Shown here: positions 25,429 to 34,341 of the stretch, piece by piece
Position numbering within the stretch: position 1 is the stretch's first letter
Layout of the letters: every line of letters begins with the position of its first letter
DNA from: Halogranum gelatinilyticum
Lineage (GTDB): Archaea; Halobacteriota; Halobacteria; Halobacteriales; Haloferacaceae
Direction of reading: 5' to 3'
NCBI RefSeq assembly: GCF_900103715.1
Contig: NZ_FNHL01000001.1
Span: 601,295 to 665,294 of the forward strand
DNA length: 64,000 nt
Translations under genes and position numbers: made by a program
Notes under the pieces: generated by a model
What the model was told of the DNA's origin: nothing
The model's input: the letters and a program-made list of their open reading frames with translations, nothing else
Databases searched by the model: none

Positions 25429-27435
25429 ATGCGTATCCGCTTACGAACAGGGGTGGATTGTGCGTTAGTCGGAGCGGGGAGCATCGCGGAACAGTACGCA
25501 GACGGACTCCGGGAGTCCCCGCTTCGGGTCGTCGCGACCTGTGACCTGGACGAGGACCGCGCGGAGACGCTCGCCGCCCGCGTCGACGACGCCACCGCCT
25601 ACACCGACTTAGAAGAGTTGCTTGCGGCCGAGTCGGTCCCGCTCGTGGTGAATCTGACCAGCCACGGCGCGCACGCCGCTGTCACCCGGACGTGTCTCCG
25701 GGCGGACCGACACGTCTTCTCGGAGAAACCGCTCGCGCTCGACGCGGAGACCGCTGCCGACCTCGTCCAACTGGCCGCCGACCGCGGTCTCGCGCTCGGC
25801 TGCGCGCCGGAGAACCATCTCGCTGACGCCCAGCGACACGCCCGGACGCTCGCCACGGACGGACGGCTCGGGACGGTCCGCTTCGCCAGCGCGACGGCCA
25901 ACGTCGGCCGCGTCCGCGAGTGGCACGACCGGCCGGCGTCGTTTCTCGCCGTCGGCCCGTTGTTCGACGGCGCGGTCTATCCGCTCTCCGTGCTCGTCGC
26001 CTGGTTCGGCCGTGTCGACCGGGTTCGGACGGCCGACGCAATCGACGTCTGGCCCGGCGAGCGACCGGCCGACGCCTCGGCACCGCCACACGTCGAGGCG
26101 ACGCTCGAGTTCGCCGACGGTCCCGTCGTCGCGCTCCGCACGAGCTTCTACGTCGACCACCGGAGCCGCGAGTTCTACGGGCTGGAACTCCACGGCGACG
26201 ACGGGACGCTCTATCTCCGCGACACGGGCGCGCTCGCTGCCGACCGTGACGCCGTGACCGTCCGCGGCGGCGACCGCGACCCGACCGTCGCTCCCCATCC
26301 CCGTCCACGACGCGAACGCCCGCACGCCGCCGGGCCAGCCCGCCTCGCCGAGACGGTCGAGCGTAGCCGCCCGAGCAGGGCGAGTGCCCGCCGTGCGGCA
26401 CACGTGGTCGCGGTCTGTGAGGCCGTCCTGGCCGCCGCAGACGAGTGTGGACCGGTCCCGGTCGAGAACGGACTCGACGACGCGCTGGGGGGACCAGCGT
26501 CCGAGGGGGCGGTCCCGGTCCGCCCGCCGACGGCGACGGAACTCGACGATTGCCAGGCCGCGATGCGGCTCCCGCCGGTCGGGTTCGGCTGCTCGCGCTA
26601 CCGCGGCGACGGCTACGTCGAACCGGCACTCGGCGCGGCCCTCGACGCGGGCTACCGGCTGTTCGACACCGCGGAGCTGTACGGTAACGAGTGGCGACTC
26701 GGCGACCTCCTCGCCGCACCGGGCGCGCCGGACCGGGAGTCTTTGTTCCTCCTCGGCAAGCCCTGGCGGACGAACCACGGTCCCGGCCATCTCAAACGGG
26801 CCTGTGAAGGCTCGCTCGCGGAACTCGGCGTCGACGCCTTCGACTGCTACGCGCTCCACTGGCCCGACGCGTGGGCCCATCGTGGGGAGCTGTCCGAACT
26901 CTCGCAGCTCCCGCTCGCCGAACAGGAGCGTCGGACGTTCCCGACCGACGACGCGGGCGATCCAGTCCGTGCCGACCACTCGCTCGTCGAGACGTGGGAA
27001 CGGATGGAGTCGCTGGTCGAGGAGGGGCTGACACGGACGCTCGGCGTCTGCAACGTGACGCTGCCGCAGCTCTCCCGCCTCGTCGATGCGGCGCGCATCC
27101 CACCGGCACTCGTCCAGATCGAGCGGCATCCCTACCGCCCCCAAACCGACTTGGTCGAGTGGTGTCACGCGCGTGGTATCCGCGTCGTCGCCCACTCCCC
27201 GCTCTCGGCACCGGGGCTGCTGTCCGCCCCGGTCGTCGAGTCGGTCGCGGCGGACGCCGGTGTGACACCGAGCGAGGCGGTGCTCGCGTGGGACGTCGGG
27301 CGGGGCGTGGTCCCCATCCCGTCGACGACCGAGCGGGAGCACGCCGTGTCGAACCTCGCGGCCGCCCGTTGTCGGCTCGACGACAAGGCGATGGCTCGGC
27401 TGGACGGACTCGCCGACCCGGAGTTCGAACGATGA
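25429..27435 (+). CDS. fusion of Gfo/Idh/MocA oxidoreductase and aldo/keto reductase
   Basis: 668 residues joining two NAD(P)-dependent oxidoreductases. Residues 1 to about 360 are Gfo/Idh/MocA: a Rossmann site VDCALVGAGSIAEQYADGL, then HVFSEKPLALD with the EKP catalytic Lys, and a C-terminal beta sheet domain. Residues about 375-668 are an aldo/keto reductase barrel with the tetrad Asp/Tyr in FDTAELYGNE, Lys in LLGKPWR and His in ALHWPD, and the NADPH-binding IPSTTEREH near the end. Sugar or polyol oxidation and reduction in one chain is implied. Its stop overlaps the start of the CDP-alcohol transferase gene (ATGA). Confidence 0.9.
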   Translation: MRIRLRTGVDCALVGAGSIAEQYADGLRESPLRVVATCDLDEDRAETLAARVDDATAYTDLEELLAAESVPLVVNLTSHGAHAAVTRTCLRADRHVFSEKPLALDAETAADLVQLAADRGLALGCAPENHLADAQRHARTLATDGRLGTVRFASATANVGRVREWHDRPASFLAVGPLFDGAVYPLSVLVAWFGRVDRVRTADAIDVWPGERPADASAPPHVEATLEFADGPVVALRTSFYVDHRSREFYGLELHGDDGTLYLRDTGALAADRDAVTVRGGDRDPTVAPHPRPRRERPHAAGPARLAETVERSRPSRASARRAAHVVAVCEAVLAAADECGPVPVENGLDDALGGPASEGAVPVRPPTATELDDCQAAMRLPPVGFGCSRYRGDGYVEPALGAALDAGYRLFDTAELYGNEWRLGDLLAAPGAPDRESLFLLGKPWRTNHGPGHLKRACEGSLAELGVDAFDCYALHWPDAWAHRGELSELSQLPLAEQERRTFPTDDAGDPVRADHSLVETWERMESLVEEGLTRTLGVCNVTLPQLSRLVDAARIPPALVQIERHPYRPQTDLVEWCHARGIRVVAHSPLSAPGLLSAPVVESVAADAGVTPSEAVLAWDVGRGVVPIPSTTEREHAVSNLAAARCRLDDKAMARLDGLADPEFER

Positions 27436-28382
27436 CCGCCGAGTCAGTCCCGGCCGCGCTCCGCGGTCGCTGGTGGCTGACGACGGCCGTCGCCGCCCTC
27501 GCAGCCGTCGCCGTCGCGTCGGCCGCGGCGGATGCATTCTCGCCCACGGCCGGCGTGTCGTGGTTCCTCGTGGCCGCGGTCCCGCTGGGCTACGTCCTGT
27601 GGTTCCTGCGGCAGTCGCTGGGGCTGAACCATCCCCCGGAATCGGCCGACACAGCCGACATAGCCGATGCAACCGACGCAGTGGACGCGACCGACGCAGT
27701 GGACGCGACCGATGTGGCCGACGCGACCGAAGGGACCGAAACGACCGACGCGACCGACACTGCCTCAGACGGTGGGTCGTCGGTGTATCCGACCCTCGGA
27801 CTGGCGAACGGCATCACCATCGGCCGTGGCTGGCTCTACGCTGGCGTGGCAGGCTTCCTCCTCGTCGTCCCCGCCGTCGACAGCCTCTGGCGGTGGCTAC
27901 CAGCGCTTTGGTACGGCGGTGGTGCCGCGCTCGACTGGGTCGACGGCTTCGTCGCCCGTCGGATCGGCCGCCGGACAGTCCTCGGGGAGCGACTCGACAT
28001 GGCGTTCGACACGATGGGCTTTCTGATCGCGCCCGTCGTGGCGGTCGCCTGGGGGGCACTGCCGGTCTGGTATCTCTCCGTGTCGGCGGCGCGGTACTGC
28101 TACCGGTTCGGCTGCTGGCTCCACGAACGCCGTGGCGGGACGCTCGGTGAGCTCCCGGAGAGCCGCGTCAGACGGCCGCTCGCCGGGCTTCAGATGGCAG
28201 TCATCACTGGCGCGCTGCTTCCGGTGACGCCACCGCGTCTCGTCTGGCCGCTCGCGACGCTGGCAGTGGTTCCCTCGCTGGCAGTGTTCTGCCGGGACTT
28301 CCTCTCGGTCACCGGCCGACTCGGCGGGTCGAACACACACGACTCGCCGCCCCTTGGTGAGGAGCGTGAACGAACTTCATGA
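27432..28382 (+). CDS. CDP-alcohol phosphatidyltransferase family membrane enzyme
   Basis: 316 residues. The family signature D-x2-DG-x2-AR-x8-G-x3-D-x3-D is complete: DWVDGFVARRIGRRTVLGERLDMAFD (about 178-203). Two N-terminal membrane helices precede an acidic, Ala/Asp/Thr-rich stretch (about 75-115, repeating TDAVDA), then four or more helices. The enzyme joins a CDP-activated lipid or alcohol to an alcohol acceptor in the membrane, as in archaeal phosphatidylglycerol- or inositol-phosphate-type lipid synthesis. The 4-bp overlap with the upstream oxidoreductase fusion suggests that fusion makes its alcohol substrate. The exact head group is unknown. Confidence 0.88.
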   Translation: MTAESVPAALRGRWWLTTAVAALAAVAVASAAADAFSPTAGVSWFLVAAVPLGYVLWFLRQSLGLNHPPESADTADIADATDAVDATDAVDATDVADATEGTETTDATDTASDGGSSVYPTLGLANGITIGRGWLYAGVAGFLLVVPAVDSLWRWLPALWYGGGAALDWVDGFVARRIGRRTVLGERLDMAFDTMGFLIAPVVAVAWGALPVWYLSVSAARYCYRFGCWLHERRGGTLGELPESRVRRPLAGLQMAVITGALLPVTPPRLVWPLATLAVVPSLAVFCRDFLSVTGRLGGSNTHDSPPLGEERERTS

Positions 28383-28406
28383 AGGGCGCGAGATGACTGA
28401 GCCGTG

Positions 28407-28958
28407 ATGGTCATCACCCACGTCGCCGTCGCGTTGGCGTTCGCGGTGCCGGTCGCGCTGGTCGCCCCCGAGTTCGCGACGGCCGCGGCCGTCGGCGCGA
28501 CCGTCGGCGGGGTCTTTCCGGATCTCGACCTGCTCGTCGGCGAACACCGGCGGACACTGCACTTTCCGGTGGTCGGTCCCCTGCTTGCGGTTCCTGCGGT
28601 AATACTCGCGTTTCTGGTTCCGACGGCGGCGACAGTCGCGCTCGCGCTCGCTCTCGTCGGCTTCGGCGTCCACAGCGCGAGCGACGTGTTGGGTGCGGGT
28701 GAGGAACTCCGGCCGTGGGAACGGACGAACACGGACGCGGTCTACGACCACGTCGCCGGACGCTGGTGGCAGGCGCGGTACGTGATTCCGTACGACGGTT
28801 CGCCGAAGGACCTCCTGTTGGCAGTCGCCGCCAGCCTCCCGGTCCTTCTCGTGTACGAGGGGCCGGTCCGCTGGGGACTCGCCGCGGCTCTCGGTGTCGC
28901 CCTCGTGTACGCCGCCCTTCGACGTCGACTCGTGCCGTACTTCGAGCGAATCCTGTAA
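28407..28958 (+). CDS. YdjM/DUF457-like membrane-bound metal-dependent hydrolase
   Basis: 183 residues, hydrophobic, about four or five helices. Metal-binding pattern: H of VITHVAVAL, D of FPDLDLL, H of EHRRTLH, and H/D of VHSASDVLGAG. These fit the LexA-binding-inner-membrane/YdjM family (DUF457), membrane hydrolases acting on phospholipid-related substrates. It starts 24 nt after the CDP-alcohol transferase; an alternative GTG is one codon upstream (28404). The context suggests a shared pathway with the two genes before it. Confidence 0.8.
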   Translation: MVITHVAVALAFAVPVALVAPEFATAAAVGATVGGVFPDLDLLVGEHRRTLHFPVVGPLLAVPAVILAFLVPTAATVALALALVGFGVHSASDVLGAGEELRPWERTNTDAVYDHVAGRWWQARYVIPYDGSPKDLLLAVAASLPVLLVYEGPVRWGLAAALGVALVYAALRRRLVPYFERIL

Positions 28959-29072
28959 CTCGTTTTCTCGTTGGGCTGGAGGAACGACCGAAGAGCAGCC
29001 CGCACACTCGGCTCGGAGGTGGAGTCGGACTCCGACAGGACAGAATGGCGATTTGCTATCGCGTTATGCAGT

Positions 29073-29987
29073 TTATTCTCCCGCGAACGCGCGAGCAGTC
29101 TCGAACTCGCCGCTGGCGACTGACGCTGCCAGCGCGCTGATATCGAGCGAATCGGGCGTCTCGGCGGGATACTTCCGGCCGAAGTAGCCGACGATGTTCT
29201 TGACGTCGCGTTCGAGCAGTTCGTCTGCGTTGTCGTGGTCGGTCGGGACCGACTGCGGCCAATCGAAGACCGTGACCCCGTTCTCGCTGATAGCGACGTT
29301 GTACTCGCTCATGTCGGCGTGGACGTAGCCCGCCTCGTAGGCGGTCGCCATCTCCCGGAGGACGAGATCGAGGACGCCGACGACCTGTTCGGATTCGAGT
29401 TTCGCGCGGCCGAGTTCGACGCCGTCGAGTTTCTCCATGATGATGGCGTGGCGGTTGTGGTCGACGGGGCGGGGAACCGAGACGTCCGGATAGAGAGTTT
29501 CCAGGGCCTCGTACTCGCGTTCGGCCGCCTTCCGGGCGGTGTAGAGCCACGAGACGTGCTGCTTGTCGGAGGTGTAGTCGCGCTCGCGGTCGACACTCCG
29601 GAAGTTGGTGTAGCCCTCGCGGTGGAACTTCAGTGCCATCGGCTTGAACGACTGGACCTCGTAGACGTCGCTCTCCTTGCCGACGCCGAGGGGTGCACCG
29701 ACGCCGTCGATGGTGTCCCGCTGGGAGAACGTCCGCAGGGCGAGGGCGTCGTAGCCCTCGAACTCCAGCTGGTAGCCCTCGTACTGGATTGTCTTACGGG
29801 TGATGAGGTCGCGTTTCATACAGCGGTCGATGCGGTAGTCGACCTCCTCTTTGGTGAGATTCGCGTAGTCCGGGATCTTCTCCCGGTTGACCCACTTGCT
29901 GAAGCGCATGCCGTGCTCGACCCCCGAGAGGAGATAGAAGTCCTCGGGCTCGAGTTCGGCCATCACGCTCGCGATGTTCCGAACCAT
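29073..29987 (-). CDS. rio2: RIO-type serine/threonine protein kinase Rio2
   Basis: 304 residues. An N-terminal winged helix (about 1-90: EPEDFYLLSGVEHGMRFSKWVN) precedes the RIO kinase domain with GVGKESDVYEV (nucleotide loop), ALKFHREG (catalytic Lys), the catalytic loop VHADMSEYNVAI and the metal-binding FDWPQSV. This is the Rio2 arrangement, an essential archaeal/eukaryotic kinase in small-subunit ribosome maturation. The ATG at 29987 gives MVRNIASVMAELEPEDFY, the usual N-terminus. Confidence 0.95.
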   Translation of the reverse strand: MVRNIASVMAELEPEDFYLLSGVEHGMRFSKWVNREKIPDYANLTKEEVDYRIDRCMKRDLITRKTIQYEGYQLEFEGYDALALRTFSQRDTIDGVGAPLGVGKESDVYEVQSFKPMALKFHREGYTNFRSVDRERDYTSDKQHVSWLYTARKAAEREYEALETLYPDVSVPRPVDHNRHAIIMEKLDGVELGRAKLESEQVVGVLDLVLREMATAYEAGYVHADMSEYNVAISENGVTVFDWPQSVPTDHDNADELLERDVKNIVGYFGRKYPAETPDSLDISALAASVASGEFETARAFAGE

Positions 29988-30081
29988 ATCGGGTGGTCGT
30001 GACGTGCCGGTAAAAGGGCCGCGAGTCGGCATCGGGCTGCCAAATGAATCAGATGGCGCGATACCCAATCAGGATGAGCGG

Positions 30082-30681
30082 CTATAGCCGGACCGAGTCC
30101 TCACCACGGTGCAGTCGCTCGGTCCACTCGTCGTGTTCCCGCGCCGTCGCGAGCGACGTCGGCGGCGACGGTGCTTCGGGATGCTCGCCCAGCGACAGCG
30201 ACCACCAGCCGACGTCGTGCCACGCGCCGCTCTTGTATCCCATCTTCTCGAAGCGGGCGTCGTGCTCGAAGCCGAACGCCTCGTGGAGGGCGACGCTCCC
30301 CGGATTCGGGAGGGTGACGACGGCGTAGACGTTGAGATAGCCCTGTAGGTCGAGCAGTGCAAACAGCGACTCGTAGAGACCGCGAGCGACGCCGTTTCGG
30401 TGCGCCGACTCGGCGACGTAGACCGAACTCTCGACGGACCACTGGTAGGCCTCGCGCGTCCGGACCGCCCCGGCGTAGGCGTAGCCGACGACTCTGCCCT
30501 CGTGCTCACAGACCAGCCACGGGTAGTCGACGAGTTTCTTTTCGATACGCTCGCGAATCTCCTCGGCCGTCGGCGGCTCCAACTCGAAGGTGATGGCCGT
30601 CTCCTCGACGTAGGGGCGGTAGATCTCGGCGATTGCCTCGGCGTCGTCGCGCGTGGCGAGGCGGATTTCCGCCTCGCTCAC
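30082..30681 (-). CDS. GNAT N-acetyltransferase, phosphinothricin/YncA type
   Basis: 199 residues starting at a GTG (MSEAEIRLATRDDAEAIAEIYRPYVEETAITFELEPP), the usual opening of the phosphinothricin/methionine-sulfoximine acetyltransferase group. The acetyl-CoA loop is SVYVAESAHRNGVARGLYESLF, and GYKSGAWHDVGWWSLSL is the typical C-terminus. The substrate is unknown. A tail rich in Ser/Pro and charged residues follows. Upstream of rio2 on the same strand; in-frame extension to 30768 rejected. Confidence 0.9.
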   Translation of the reverse strand: MSEAEIRLATRDDAEAIAEIYRPYVEETAITFELEPPTAEEIRERIEKKLVDYPWLVCEHEGRVVGYAYAGAVRTREAYQWSVESSVYVAESAHRNGVARGLYESLFALLDLQGYLNVYAVVTLPNPGSVALHEAFGFEHDARFEKMGYKSGAWHDVGWWSLSLGEHPEAPSPPTSLATAREHDEWTERLHRGEDSVRL

Positions 30682-30804
30682 GGGGTTCCTCCTGCCGACG
30701 GCGAGACGTCGGTGTCTGACACGGATACGAACATACCGGATGGTCGCCGGAACCGGACATAAGCCCACCCGTCTCGGTCGGAACGGCGTTCGTCGCTCGC
30801 CGCC

Positions 30805-31674
30805 CTACGCTTCGCGGTACTCGCGGACGCGTTGGATGTTCCACGCGAAGCCCTTGCCGTCCTCGGTCGGAGTCTCCAGCGCCATCGGAACGTCAGCGAG
30901 GTCGGGATGGTTGATGAACGCGCGCATCCCCTCCTCGCCGATGAGGCCCTCACCGATGAGAGCGTGTTCGTCCTTGTTCGTGCCACACTCGTGTTTGGAG
31001 TCGTTGAGGTGGATGTACTTGAGATGCTCCAGCCCGACGATGTCGTCGAGTTCCGCGACCGTCTCGTGGACGCCCTCCTCGGTCGAGAGATCGTAGCCCG
31101 CAGCGAAGGCGTGGGCCGTGTCGAGACAGACGTCGAGGTCCTGTTCGGACTCCTCGAGGACGGTCGCGAGATGCTCGAAGTCGCCGCCGAGTTTGGTTCC
31201 GCTCCCGGCGTCGCTCTCGATGAGCACCGTCACGCCGTCCGGGATGTCGAGTTCGTCGAGCGCGCTGGCCGCGTTCTCCAGGCCGCCTTCGACGCCCGCG
31301 CCGGTGTGGGCACCGAGATGGACGTTGACGTAGGGGACGCCCAGCGTGGCCGCGGCGTCGACCTCCGTCTGCATCGAGTTGATGGACTTCTCGCGCAGGC
31401 CGTCCTTGGGCGTACAGAGGTTGACGAGATAGGAGGCGTGGATGACCCACGGCCCCGCCAGTTTCTCTTCGGTCTCGCGGCGGAACGTCTCGGCCTCGTC
31501 GTCTTCGATATCCGGCTCCTGCCAGACGCGCGGAGAGGTGGTGAAGATCTGGCCGCAGTTGCCGCCGAAGGCGACCTGTCGGGAGACGGCGTTGGCGATG
31601 TTGCCGTGCGGCGGCGTCTCCTCGTCGCTGTCGACCTTCGAACTGGAGATGGATACGTGGGCTCCGACTTGCAT
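30805..31674 (-). CDS. nfo: endonuclease IV (AP endonuclease)
   Basis: 289 residues. Metal-site motifs run in family order: [59 protein letters not shown] and [23 protein letters not shown]. This is a TIM-barrel, three-zinc endonuclease that cleaves at abasic sites in base-excision repair. The ATG at 31674 gives [10 protein letters not shown], the family N-terminus. It is divergent from the redoxin gene at 31779. Confidence 0.95.
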   Translation of the reverse strand: MQVGAHVSISSSKVDSDEETPPHGNIANAVSRQVAFGGNCGQIFTTSPRVWQEPDIEDDEAETFRRETEEKLAGPWVIHASYLVNLCTPKDGLREKSINSMQTEVDAAATLGVPYVNVHLGAHTGAGVEGGLENAASALDELDIPDGVTVLIESDAGSGTKLGGDFEHLATVLEESEQDLDVCLDTAHAFAAGYDLSTEEGVHETVAELDDIVGLEHLKYIHLNDSKHECGTNKDEHALIGEGLIGEEGMRAFINHPDLADVPMALETPTEDGKGFAWNIQRVREYREA

Positions 31675-31778
31675 GGCCGAGGGGAGGGGGTGGCCGCTAA
31701 AAGGGACTTCGGAGTCGGCGGCGCGAGCGGGCGACCTGTCCGTAATACACATTGTCCTCGCGCCCAGAGTCCGAACCC

Positions 31779-32309
31779 ATGGGTAGCTCATCCGGGCTTG
31801 CGGTCGGCGAGCAAGCACCAGATTTCACGGCACCGCTAGTCAGTGCGGAGCGCGGGACGGAAGACGTCTCGTTCTCCTCGCTTCTCGACGACAAACCGGT
31901 GTTGCTGTCGTTTTACACGGCCGATTTCAGTCCCGACTGCATCGACGAGTGGTGTGCCTTCCGCGACTTCGATTGGTTCTCGACCGGCGAGGACGTCCGC
32001 GTCGTCGGCATCAGCAAGTCGGGCGTCAGACTCCACAAACGGTTCATCGACCATCTGGGTCTGAACTTCCCGCTCTACTCGGACCCCGACCTCGACGTCG
32101 CGTCGGCGTTCGACGTCGCCTACCGCGCCTTCGGCATCTCCCGGCGCGCCCGCCGGTCGTGTTTCCTCGTCGACGAGGACCGCACCGTCCGGTACCGGTG
32201 GATCAGCGACCACTGGCTTGACCCCACGCGCGACACGCCGCCCGTCAGCGAGATCCACGACGCGATTCAGCAAGAACTCGGCTCCGAAAACCGCAGCTTC
32301 GGCTTCTGA
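31779..32309 (+). CDS. redoxin / peroxiredoxin-like protein
   Basis: 176 residues with an AhpC/TSA-redoxin fold: [13 protein letters not shown] at the N-terminus and, in place of the usual T-x-x-C, the motif [15 protein letters not shown] with C54 and C59. Those two cysteines may form a local disulfide. [14 protein letters not shown] is the central strand. It probably reduces peroxides or acts in thiol redox. It is divergent from nfo, so two oxidative-damage genes share one intergenic region. Confidence 0.9.
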   Translation: MGSSSGLAVGEQAPDFTAPLVSAERGTEDVSFSSLLDDKPVLLSFYTADFSPDCIDEWCAFRDFDWFSTGEDVRVVGISKSGVRLHKRFIDHLGLNFPLYSDPDLDVASAFDVAYRAFGISRRARRSCFLVDEDRTVRYRWISDHWLDPTRDTPPVSEIHDAIQQELGSENRSFGF

Positions 32310-32364
32310 TCGGCCTCTCTCCGCCGACTACCGGTCGTCGGGTCGACCGGCTTCTTTCCGCCGA

Positions 32365-33204
32365 CTATCGGTCGTCGGGTCGCCGCCGGACCCAGTCGTC
32401 GGCCGCGTACTTCTCCTCGGCTCGCTCGCGTGCCCGTTCGAGTTCGTCGTCCGTCCACGACCCCTCCCTCGCGTCGGTCCACTCGGCGAGGGCGTCTTCG
32501 ACGGCGGCGACGGCGTCGCCGCGGGTCGCCGCGCTCTCCTCGTCGATGCCGGTGACGCGCTCGCGGAACGTATCGGGGGACACGTCGTGGCCCGCAAACG
32601 TCGCGAGGTGACGCTCGGCGTCGACGGCGTAGGTCAGCGAGCCGTGTTGGATGACGGCGTCCTTCCGTCGGTACTGGGCGTTGCCACTGATCTTCTTCCC
32701 GCCCGCGACGACGTCGTGGGCTGGGTGCAACTCCCGCAGATAGCACGCGGGATGGTAGATTTCGGGGAACCCTTCGTCGGCGAAGTCAGCGGCGACGTCC
32801 ATCCGGCGGAAGGCGTCGAGGACGGGCGTACACAGCAGATGATAGCAGTCCATCAGACTCGACGGCAGTTCGGCCTTCGGCGCGATGATGGAGTAGGAGA
32901 CGTCGCCGTGGGCGTCGTGGTAGATGCTGCCGCCGCCGGTCTGTCGGCGCGTGACCTCGATGCCCTCGCGCTCGCAGAACGCCCAGTCGACGGTGTCGGG
33001 GTCCTGCCGGTAGCCGAGTGAGAGGGTGCTCGGCTCCCAGCGGTAGACGCGGACGGTCCGCGGGCCGCCGTCGGCGGCGGTCTCGGCGGCGATCTCGTCG
33101 AGTGCCATGTTCATCGCACCCGACCACGACTCCTCGCGAATCAGCCGCCACTCCCGGTCTCGGACGTCGATGTCGTCGCTGGCGTCCGGGTCGCCTCCAG
33201 TCAT
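32365..33204 (-). CDS. lplA: lipoate-protein ligase A family
   Basis: 279 residues of the BPL/LplA/LipB fold. RRQTGGGSIYHDAHGDVSYSII is the ligand-binding loop, and GGKKISGNAQYRRKDAVIQHGSLTY contains the catalytic Lys and the acceptor-site motif. It would attach lipoate or octanoate to E2 or GcvH proteins. The C-terminus is a charged tail. A biotin-ligase role is less likely because no HTH or biotin-type GRGR motif is present. It is divergent from znuA. Confidence 0.88.
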   Translation of the reverse strand: MTGGDPDASDDIDVRDREWRLIREESWSGAMNMALDEIAAETAADGGPRTVRVYRWEPSTLSLGYRQDPDTVDWAFCEREGIEVTRRQTGGGSIYHDAHGDVSYSIIAPKAELPSSLMDCYHLLCTPVLDAFRRMDVAADFADEGFPEIYHPACYLRELHPAHDVVAGGKKISGNAQYRRKDAVIQHGSLTYAVDAERHLATFAGHDVSPDTFRERVTGIDEESAATRGDAVAAVEDALAEWTDAREGSWTDDELERARERAEEKYAADDWVRRRPDDR

Positions 33205-33280
33205 ACCGCGGAGTTACCCCGCACCGGCCATAGCGGTTGCGACGGCGCGCCGTTAACAACAGCTGGTGTGTGGATAGCAG

Positions 33281-33315
33281 ATTTTATTAACTAAAACGCC
33301 AAAATTGTTATCAAG
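33281..33315 (+). promoter_or_regulatory. znuACB promoter
   Basis: An AT-rich block before znuA: TTTTATTAAC (33282-33291), 25-34 nt before ATG 33316, is the TATA box of a leaderless transcript. TTTTA-TTAAC-TAAAA (33282-33296) is an imperfect dyad and CCAAAATTGTTATC follows. A metal-responsive regulator could bind here; no known Zur or DtxR box is recognised. Confidence 0.55.
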
Positions 33316-34341
33316 ATGTCTTCCCCCACCCGACGCCGTTTTCTCGCCGCTGCGACAGCCGGGACGCTCGCCGCCGTCTCCGGCTGTCTCGGCGGTTCGG
33401 CCGCCCCTGACAGTCAAGCCGCAGATGGCCAGCAGTCGCCGAACGGCCACGACGTCCAGTCGTCGTTCTTCGTCGCGGGCGACATCGCCCGCCACGTCGC
33501 GGGCGAGGAAGCGACCGTGAGCGACCTCGTCCCGTTCGGCCAGCACGGCCACGGCTGGGAACCCGGTCCCCAAATTCAGCGGGCCGTCGCCGACGCCGAC
33601 GCTTTCGTCTACGTCGGCGAGGGCTTCCAGCCGTGGGCCGACGACATCGTCGCCAACCTCGCGACCGACGCGCCCGACCTCCCGGTCGTCGCCGTCCGCG
33701 AGGGCATCGACCTCCTGCCCGCGCCGGAGTCCGACGAGCACGCCGACGAGGATTCTCACGACGAGACCGACGACCACGAGAGCGAACACGACGACGACCA
33801 CGGCGCGGCGGACCCGCACTTCTGGCTCGACCCCCAGCGCGCGAAGCAGGCGACGATGAACGTCCGCGACGCCTTCGCCGACTTCGACGCTGGCAACGAG
33901 GCCACGTACGAGACCAACGCCGAGTCGTTCGCGGCCGCCCTCGACGACCTCGACGCCGAGTTCGAGGAGACGCTCGCCGACCGCGAGCGCGACGTCGTCC
34001 TCGTCGCCGGCCACAACGCCTTCCAGTATCTCGCGGAGCGGTACGGCTTCGAGGTCCACGCGCTGGTCGGCATCGCTCCCGACGCGACGCCGTCGCCGCA
34101 GGCCATCCGCGAGGCACAGGCGGTCATCGACCGCCACGACATCGAGCACGTCCTCGCGCCCGTCTTCGAGTCCGACCGCGCGGCGACACAGCTCGTCGAG
34201 GAGACGGACGCAACGGCGACGCTGCCCGTCACGCCCATCCCGACGCTCACGGCCGAGTGGGCCGACCAGGGCTGGGGCTATCTCGACGTGATGCGCGAGG
34301 TCAACCTCGACTCGTTGGCGACGGCACTGGGAGCGAAATGA
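33316..34341 (+). CDS. znuA: zinc ABC transporter substrate-binding lipoprotein (ZnuA-like)
   Basis: 341 residues. MSSPTRRRFLAAATAGTLAAVSGC is a Tat signal with lipobox. The mature protein is a cluster A-I metal-binding protein: ligand His in GQHGHGWEPGP, a His/Asp/Glu-rich loop (about 135-160, HADEDSHDETDDHESEHDDDH), H of DPHFWLDP, and the conserved GHNAFQYLAERYG. The His-rich loop favours zinc over manganese. Its stop overlaps the ATPase start by 4 bp. Confidence 0.92.
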   Translation: MSSPTRRRFLAAATAGTLAAVSGCLGGSAAPDSQAADGQQSPNGHDVQSSFFVAGDIARHVAGEEATVSDLVPFGQHGHGWEPGPQIQRAVADADAFVYVGEGFQPWADDIVANLATDAPDLPVVAVREGIDLLPAPESDEHADEDSHDETDDHESEHDDDHGAADPHFWLDPQRAKQATMNVRDAFADFDAGNEATYETNAESFAAALDDLDAEFEETLADRERDVVLVAGHNAFQYLAERYGFEVHALVGIAPDATPSPQAIREAQAVIDRHDIEHVLAPVFESDRAATQLVEETDATATLPVTPIPTLTAEWADQGWGYLDVMREVNLDSLATALGAK

